From Austwickia sp. (GTDB taxonomy: Bacteria > Actinomycetota > Actinomycetes > Actinomycetales > Dermatophilaceae), in assembly GCA_016711265.1 (NCBI GenBank), contig JADJTI010000004.1:558001-622000 (forward strand): 64,000 bases of DNA. Reading direction: 5' to 3'. The notes beneath the pieces were generated by a model that worked only from the letters and a program-made list of their open reading frames with translations, had not been told where the DNA came from and did not search any database. Positions 63,374 through 64,000 of this stretch are shown one piece after another; position 1 is the stretch's first letter; the number at the start of each line of letters is the position of its first letter. The translations under genes were made by a program, and so were the position numbers.

Positions 63374-64000
63374 TCAGTCGAGCAGCGCCAGCGCCCGATC
63401 GAGGGCCTCGCCAGCCGGACACGCGATGTCCGGCGTCACGCCCACGCCCTCCCAGTTGGTCCCCGTCACCGCGTTCACCGATCGGGCGACCGGAATGTGC
63501 GCCTCCAACACATCCGTGAGGCGGTACACGTCGCTGGGGTGCGCGCCGCCGGCGGTCTGCTCCCCGATCACGGTCGCGCGCCGCAGCGCCTGGAGGTTGT
63601 ACGCGAACTCCTCGCAGCCCGAGAACGTCTGCCCGCTGGTCAGCACGCACACCGGCAGCTCGGGGCCGAGGGTATGCGCGGCCCCGACCGGGCTTGTCCA
63701 GTACTGACGCACGGGGAAGATCCGTGAGTGCATGTCCTGCAGGTGTACCGGCGCAGGGCCGTAAAGAAAACTGGTCAGGTAGGCGACGGTGTCGGGGTGC
63801 CCGCCGTAGCCGCGGCGGATGTCCACGATCAGCGCCGGAGCGCCGGCCAGCACCGCGAACGCCCCCGCGATGTACGGCGCCGCGTAGTGAATCGGCGACA
63901 TCACCGGGTGAATCTCCAGCAGCCCAATCCCGTCGGGCAATCGTTCGACACGATGGATCCCCCCGGCGTCACGGCGGGCGTTGGCCGCGTACCGCGGTTC
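63374..64000 (-). CDS. S41-family peptidase, C-terminal part (5' end outside window)
   Basis: The frame is open to the right edge (GAA codon at 64000). 208 visible residues show an S41 C-terminal processing protease-like fold of the IRBP type: ALIVDIRRGYGGHPDTVAYL, VCVLTSGQTFSGCEEFAYNL (the active-site Ser/Cys region) and QALRRATVIGEQTAGGAHPS, ending VTGTNWEGVGVTPDIACPAG. The catalytic Ser is expected in TFSGCEE; if Cys takes that place, the enzyme is unusual. Cellular location cannot be told without the N-terminus. Confidence 0.8.
   Translation of the reverse strand, partial: EPRYAANARRDAGGIHRVERLPDGIGLLEIHPVMSPIHYAAPYIAGAFAVLAGAPALIVDIRRGYGGHPDTVAYLTSFLYGPAPVHLQDMHSRIFPVRQYWTSPVGAAHTLGPELPVCVLTSGQTFSGCEEFAYNLQALRRATVIGEQTAGGAHPSDVYRLTDVLEAHIPVARSVNAVTGTNWEGVGVTPDIACPAGEALDRALALLD

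Overview
The window is GC-rich, tightly packed DNA from a motile actinobacterium. The grounds are BldC and DUF3073 proteins beside purM-purF, an LprG/P55-type lipoprotein-exporter pair, a DUF3151 gene beside class II aldolase, an HspR-type inverted repeat upstream of clpB, and many GTG starts with 4-bp overlaps. A class I lysyl-tRNA synthetase and flagellar genes fit a motile, mostly high-GC lineage such as Dermatophilaceae or relatives, but the genus cannot be fixed from the sequence alone.

Layout. (1) 1-11475 is an accessory and motility region: the tail of a sugar/methyl-modification island (SAM methyltransferase, FkbM methyltransferase, two-domain glycosyltransferase/methyltransferase-like protein), a convergent flagellin-like gene, a FliA/WhiG-type sigma gene, UDP-GlcNAc 2-epimerase, a TRIC-type channel, a secreted two-repeat protein, an XRE regulator, a second frameshifted copy of the sigma gene, then flgN-fliW-csrA. 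(2) 11516-32775 is mainly housekeeping: bldC, DUF3073, purM, purF, a sterol-carrier-like gene, a BisC/TorA-type molybdoenzyme with a spermidine-synthase-like partner, purL-purQ-purS-purC-purD, a LuxR regulator, a HelD/HelR-like ATPase with an apparent frameshift, lysK and purA. (3) 32921-45986 holds LacI and TetR regulators, a small membrane-protein/lipoprotein operon, two PAQR proteins, DUF3151-fba, a TrmH methyltransferase, an acyltransferase, DedA, a fused carboxyltransferase, pyrE and a frameshifted SDR. (4) 46041-64000 holds xthA, a papain-like amidase, mtnA, thiD-tenA, gntK-gntP, a two-component system, lprG-p55, clpB, pheA, an AbiEi/DUF559 protein and a partial S41 peptidase.

The strongest unusual signals are these. 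A ~1.1-kb near-identical direct repeat (3547-4659 and 8929-10040) carries an intact and a frameshifted motility sigma gene, and the substitutions seen by eye in it are synonymous. A flagellin-like protein has its N-terminal D0 helix replaced by a Pro/Arg-rich leader, beside a flgN-fliW-csrA set that lacks flgK/flgL. A family of four palindromic repeats includes one copy inside the coding sequence of a TrmH-type methyltransferase and two that bracket a DUF559 gene. A ~120-bp inverted-repeat element lies just after an apparently truncated lipoprotein gene.

Functionally, most of purine synthesis (purF, D, L, Q, S, M, C and A) is present in three blocks. FlgN, FliW, CsrA, the sigma factor and the flagellin-like protein form a plausible flagellin-homeostasis circuit. 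Three separate genes show apparent single-base frame disruptions, so base-calling error should be excluded before biological readings are accepted.
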